DNA from: DASZGI01 sp035938995 | GTDB taxonomy: Bacteria; Actinomycetota; Actinomycetes; Streptomycetales; Catenulisporaceae | Length of the DNA: 8,607 bases | Direction: 5' to 3' | Assembly (NCBI RefSeq): GCF_035938995.1 | Contig: NZ_DASZGI010000274.1 | Span: 1 to 8,607 of the forward strand | In this document: piece after piece, positions 6,408-8,607 of the stretch | Numbering within the stretch: position 1 is the first letter of the stretch | Layout: every line of letters starts with the position of its first letter | Notes under the pieces: model-generated | The model's input: only the letters and a program-made list of their open reading frames with translations | What the model was told of the DNA's origin: nothing | Databases searched by the model: none | Translations under genes and position numbers: made by a program

Positions 6408-7666
6408 TAGGTGGCGTGGGTGTGGGGGGTGGTGGTGTAGGTGTGTCCGGTGGGTGCGGTCCACTGCAGGGTGCCGGTGGTGTCTGCGGGGTGTGCGGTC
6501 CATTGGCGGCGGGTTTTGAGTTGGTGGTGGTGGCGGCACAGGGGGTGCAGGTTGTCGGGGGTGGTGGGTCCGCCTGCGTTGAAGGGGACGGTGTGGTCCA
6601 GGTCGCAGCGGGTGGCGGGCATGTGGCAGTGGGGGAAGGCGCAGGTCTTATCGCGTAGGCGTACGAAGCGGGCGACGGCCCGGGTGGGGGTGTAGGTGTT
6701 CGGGGAGGCGTGGATGAGGGTGCCGTCTTTGGCGGCGAGCAGCCAGCGCCATTGGGAGCCGGGGGCGAACGCCAACTGGCGGGCGTGGGTGGCGGTGATC
6801 GGTCCGTGGCCGGAGAGCTCGGCGGGTTCGTGGCCGCCGCGAAGGAGGGTGTCGGCGGACACGACGACGTGTACCAGCGTGGGGATTGAGGGTTGTGATG
6901 TCCGTGTGGCGCGGACACCGGCGGCGGCCAGGACCAGGGCGGCGAGGGTGTCGGCGCGGCGCTGGTCCAGGGTGCGGGTGTCGCCCTCGGCGCGCTGGCC
7001 GGCGAGGCGGGTGAGGGTGGCGGCCATCGCGGCGACGGTGTCCGCGGCTGCGTAGAGCTCCAGGGTGGCCATGCCGTCGGGCTCGGGGCGCACCTGGACC
7101 CGGCGGCGGGCCCGCTCGTGCTGATGCCGGGCGGCCATGTTGTCGGGGTCGATGCGGCAGATGGCGCGGCGTACCGCCCGGCGGGTGGAGGCGGTGGTCT
7201 GGGCGGGCATCAGGGGCAGCACCCGGGCCTGCACCTGGCGGGCGGCCTGGTCGTCGAGGGTGGCGGTGGCCTCGGCCAGGACCCGCGCCTGCTCGAACCA
7301 CACCTCGCCCTGCGCCACCGCGTGCAGGGTCTCGGGGAACAGCCGGGTCAGCGCCCCGGCCTCGGCCAACCGGTCCTGCGCGACACTGGGGGCCCAGCGC
7401 AACGCCACCGCGACCTCCACGTCCGTGCAGTCCACCGGCTCGCCGCCGCGGGCGGTGTCCAGCGCGCCCAGGGCGCGCACCATCAGGGCGTGTGCGCGGG
7501 ATAGGTGCCGGGCGCAGGCGACCACCGCGTCGATCCTCCCCGCCGCCGACAACCGAGCGAAGTCCACCCCGTCCAACAATCCGCCGCTGGGCGCCGCGAC
7601 CGCCAACCGGGCAGCCAGCGCATCCACCCCCGGCGTATCCGTGCCCAAGTTCGTGTGCGCGTCCAT
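6407..7666 (-). CDS. DUF222 (13E12-type) HNH endonuclease-like protein
   Basis: Member of the actinobacterial DUF222-HNH family (the 13E12 repeat proteins of mycobacteria), often multicopy and of unproven function; the HNH domain predicts metal-dependent DNA cleavage. The 419 residues match the usual length. Residues of about 30-300 are the helical, Ala/Arg-rich DUF222 part, with the typical GMATLELYAAADT and RTLDQRRADTLAAL segments. The C-terminal HNH/zinc module spans about 342-383: C342, C347, C354, the LDH triad start (356-358), N372, C377 and H379-H381, in the order DLDHTVPFNAGG ... DNLHPLCRHHHQLK. It looks intact and active. The tail is Thr/His/Pro-rich. ATG 7666 is chosen because the DUF222 part starts just after it; GTG 7675 is an in-frame alternative, and the Shine-Dalgarno sequence is only G-rich (GGGGTG). 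The frame stays open to 8320, but that extension is not protein-like. Convergent to proA, alone on its strand. Confidence 0.9.
   Translation of the reverse strand: MDAHTNLGTDTPGVDALAARLAVAAPSGGLLDGVDFARLSAAGRIDAVVACARHLSRAHALMVRALGALDTARGGEPVDCTDVEVAVALRWAPSVAQDRLAEAGALTRLFPETLHAVAQGEVWFEQARVLAEATATLDDQAARQVQARVLPLMPAQTTASTRRAVRRAICRIDPDNMAARHQHERARRRVQVRPEPDGMATLELYAAADTVAAMAATLTRLAGQRAEGDTRTLDQRRADTLAALVLAAAGVRATRTSQPSIPTLVHVVVSADTLLRGGHEPAELSGHGPITATHARQLAFAPGSQWRWLLAAKDGTLIHASPNTYTPTRAVARFVRLRDKTCAFPHCHMPATRCDLDHTVPFNAGGPTTPDNLHPLCRHHHQLKTRRQWTAHPADTTGTLQWTAPTGHTYTTTPHTHAT
6899..6918. repeat. Third palindromic box, inside the HNH gene
   Basis: On + it reads TGTCCGTGTGGCGCGGACAC. It differs from the box at 6367-6386 at three of 20 positions. 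It lies within codons of about 250-256 (VRATRTS), just after the RRADTLAALVL segment of DUF222. Confidence 0.75.
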
Positions 7667-7698
7667 CCCCAACACCCCATCCCGTGAATACTGTTCGC

Positions 7699-7715
7699 GC
7701 AGGCCACCGGCCTGC
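7699..7715 (-). promoter_or_regulatory. Perfect palindrome in the leader of the HNH gene
   Basis: GCAGGCC and GGCCTGC (7699-7705 and 7709-7715) with a 3-base centre. The palindrome lies between the candidate -10 and the ATG on the minus strand. It could be an operator for a dimeric repressor or an mRNA leader hairpin; nothing in the sequence decides between these. Confidence 0.5.
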
Positions 7716-7727
7716 TCCCGTACCCCG

Positions 7728-7733
7728 ATTCTA
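7728..7733 (-). promoter_or_regulatory. Candidate -10 of the HNH gene
   Basis: Read on the minus strand, the hexamer is TAGAAT, five of six to the TATAAT consensus. It would start transcription near 7721 and give a leader of about 55 bases containing the palindrome. No good -35 is seen 17-18 bases upstream. Confidence 0.5.
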
Positions 7734-8090
7734 TCGCAGATGATGGATATAAGGGGTGGATGTGGGCGGATTCCCATAAGTCGTACAAACAGGGCACGAG
7801 CGCACCCGAGCGCGCTGGGACGGGCGGGCGCGCGCCGCGGTCGCAGCCGCGACAGCAGGGCGGCGGAAGCAGCGGATGAGAAGGGCAAGGGGTGGGAACG
7901 GTACAGGCAGCCGACAGGCGCGGCAGCGCAGGGGATGCGAGTGCGGGTGGAGGCAGAGGCGCAGTGCCACCGGCGGCCGCGCGCACGACGAGAGCGCCGA
8001 CAGACCCGTGTCGTCGCCGCCTCCCGCACCACCCAGCAACCGGCAGCCCCCAGGCACGCCGATAGACCGGGCCAACCCGCGGAGAACCCA

Positions 8091-8151
8091 GCGGCGGGCG
8101 GCCCCGGAGCCAAAGGGGCGTCTAGCCCCGACGCGAGGAGCCGCCCGCCGC
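8091..8151. repeat. 12-bp perfect inverted repeat with internal hairpin
   Basis: Arms GCGGCGGGCGGC (8091-8102) and GCCGCCCGCCGC (8140-8151) enclose 37 bases. Inside, GGGGC (8115-8119) can pair with GCCCC at 8125-8129 or at 8101-8105, and GCGTC (8118-8122) with GACGC (8130-8134). It could form a cruciform or a folded RNA; GC-rich simple sequence makes chance more likely than usual. Confidence 0.6.
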
Positions 8152-8171
8152 GTACCAGGCCGCGGAGCGGA

Positions 8172-8187
8172 GGGCGGGCGGGCGGGG
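8172..8187 (+). other. Canonical G-quadruplex motif
   Basis: GGGCGGGCGGGCGGGG: four runs of at least three G with single-base C loops, the pattern known to give very stable parallel quadruplexes in vitro. It lies on the + strand about 500 bases upstream of the minus-strand HNH start. Confidence 0.8.
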
Positions 8188-8278
8188 CCCAGTACCGGCG
8201 AACGCCGGCCCAGTCGCAGCCGACAGCGAAGCGACAGCGCGAGTGGGACGGCCGAGCACCAGTGAGGCAGGAGCACGG

Positions 8279-8370
8279 GCGTCGAAACAGACCGGGGCAC
8301 GTGGAGCGCGCGTCGAGCATGCCGGCGCACGTGGAGCGCGTGCGTCGAAACAGACCGGAGCACGGAGCAC
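8279..8370 (+). repeat. Triple direct repeat of about 31 bp
   Basis: GTCGA starts recur at 8281, 8312 and 8344. Copies 1 and 3 share GTCGAAACAGACCGG (8281-8295 and 8344-8358); copies 1 and 2 share CACGTGGAGCGCG (8298-8310 and 8328-8340). Spacings of 31, 32 and 30 show small indels, so the repeat is conserved as DNA rather than as codons. There are no unique spacers between copies. Confidence 0.8.
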
Positions 8371-8440
8371 ACCGTCGGAAACTGAGCGTGCGATGGGAGG
8401 CGGACGCGGCACAAATTGCGGCTCGCGTCCAGCGAAGGTA

Positions 8441-8472
8441 GGCGATCAGAGCCTTCGATGCGGCTCATCGCC
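8441..8472 (+). other. Bulged 11-bp hairpin preceding an orphan Shine-Dalgarno
   Basis: GGCGAT (8441-8446) pairs with ATCGCC (8467-8472), and after a 2-base bulge GAGCC (8449-8453) pairs with GGCTC (8462-8466), leaving an 8-base loop. The next bases are AAGGAGG (8473-8479), a near-perfect ribosome binding site with no ATG, GTG or TTG at normal distance. It may be a structured leader or a terminator-like element; the role is unknown. Confidence 0.5.
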
Positions 8473-8545
8473 AAGGAGGCGTAAACAATCCTGAGGGTTC
8501 CCTCTGAAGAACGTCAGGCCCCTACTCTCGCGGCAACAAATCGGA

Positions 8546-8551
8546 TAAATT
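8546..8551 (+). promoter_or_regulatory. -10 hexamer of the gene at the right edge
   Basis: TAAATT fits TANNNT and ends six bases before the GTG at 8558, the same layout as proB. No Shine-Dalgarno sequence precedes the GTG, and no clear -35 is visible. Confidence 0.5.
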
Positions 8552-8557
8552 GCGCGG

Positions 8558-8607
8558 GTGACTGAGCGCTTCCCCGAACAGCGCGATCGGCGGTCGGAGC
8601 AGCCCGT
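8558..8607 (+). CDS. Start of an unidentified gene, cut by the window edge
   Basis: GTG followed by 15 further codons without a stop, reading VTERFPEQRDRRSEQP. The N-terminus is polar and charged and too short to assign to a family. The call rests on the -10 hexamer six bases upstream (a leaderless arrangement like that of proB) and on the open frame running off the end. In many actinomycetes nadD or another housekeeping gene follows proA, but nothing here identifies it as such. Confidence 0.45.
   Translation, partial: MTERFPEQRDRRSEQP

Larger units (their letters stand above)
7740..8557. other. Long gene-free region upstream of the HNH gene
   Basis: About 800 bases with no convincing gene. 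Open frames exist on both strands, but their translations are Arg/Ala/Pro-rich, without family motifs or placed ribosome binding sites. From about 7850 to 8260 the + strand is purine- and GC-rich. It holds a 12-bp inverted repeat (8091-8151), a G-quadruplex motif (8172-8187), a small hairpin CCGGC-GAAC-GCCGG (8195-8208), a triple repeat (8279-8370) and a structured stretch with an orphan Shine-Dalgarno sequence (8441-8518). From about 8400 the base composition is less extreme and leads into the next gene. Confidence 0.65.

Noticed and set aside
5932..6519. + strand frame of about 195 codons after proA
   Set aside because: It is made mostly of Gly/Arg/Trp/Val encoded by GGTGG-type repeats, crosses both minisatellites and then runs antisense into the HNH gene.
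7667..8320. N-terminal extension of the HNH protein up to 8320
   Set aside because: The added residues are Arg/Pro/Ala/Cys-rich, unlike DUF222 proteins. A promoter-like hexamer and leader palindrome lie inside it, and DUF222 homology begins soon after the ATG at 7666.
8279..8370. CRISPR array
   Set aside because: The copies abut each other with no spacers, are imperfect, and there are no cas genes nearby.
7137..8441. Long + strand frame antisense to the HNH gene and beyond
   Set aside because: The first half mirrors the HNH gene and the second half is low-complexity Arg/Ala/Gln; there is no ribosome binding site and no motif.
8243..8494. Small + strand frame with a repeating peptide (SKQTGARGAR-like)
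   Set aside because: The peptide repeat follows from the DNA repeat, whose copies differ by single-base indels, so the frame is not preserved by selection.
5866..8580. Similar sequences near both island ends (TGACCGCTCCCC and TGAGCGCTTCCCC) as a target duplication
   Set aside because: They are imperfect, one is partly inside proA's stop region and the other inside the putative next gene; the similarity is within chance for GC-rich DNA.

Overview
The window is a high-GC actinomycete chromosome segment. The evidence is the strong G/C bias at third codon positions, GTG starts, actinobacterial-style protein sequences (an L21 starting MYAIVRSGGRQHKV, and an RNase E/G with long disordered charged tails), start codons lying directly behind -10 hexamers, and a DUF222/13E12-type HNH protein. 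Genus cannot be fixed by reading alone. The gene order RNase E/G - rplU - rpmA - obgE - proB - proA is the conserved order known from Streptomyces and relatives.

Bases 2-5867 form a dense block on the + strand of core genes. It holds the 3' two-thirds or so of an RNase E/G gene, closed by a perfect hairpin (1024-1052); ribosomal proteins L21 and L27 (rplU, rpmA), closed by a strong intrinsic terminator (1818-1857); the ribosome-associated GTPase ObgE; and the first two enzymes of proline synthesis, glutamate 5-kinase (proB) and gamma-glutamyl phosphate reductase (proA), separated by one base. proB has no ribosome binding site but has a -10 hexamer six bases before its GTG, so it is probably read from a leaderless mRNA. 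ProA carries an unusual Asp/Gly-rich insertion made partly of a tandem duplication (5463-5522).

Bases 5868-8557 look like an accessory island. A G/T-rich noncoding stretch with two minisatellites (15-bp x3 and 17-bp x4) leads to a pair of 21-bp-spaced imperfect palindromes at the stop codon of a convergent (minus strand) DUF222-HNH endonuclease-like gene (6407-7666). A third copy of the palindrome lies inside that gene. Upstream of the gene are a candidate -10 and a leader hairpin, followed by about 800 bases with no convincing gene. This stretch holds a 12-bp inverted repeat, a canonical G-quadruplex motif, a roughly 31-bp triple repeat and a structured element with an orphan Shine-Dalgarno sequence.

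The last 50 bases appear to begin another + strand gene (GTG at 8558), again with a -10 hexamer exactly six bases upstream. I do not see a complete undescribed multi-gene system. The most unusual signals are the repeated palindromic box associated with the DUF222-HNH gene, the ProA insertion, and the structured region 8441-8518.
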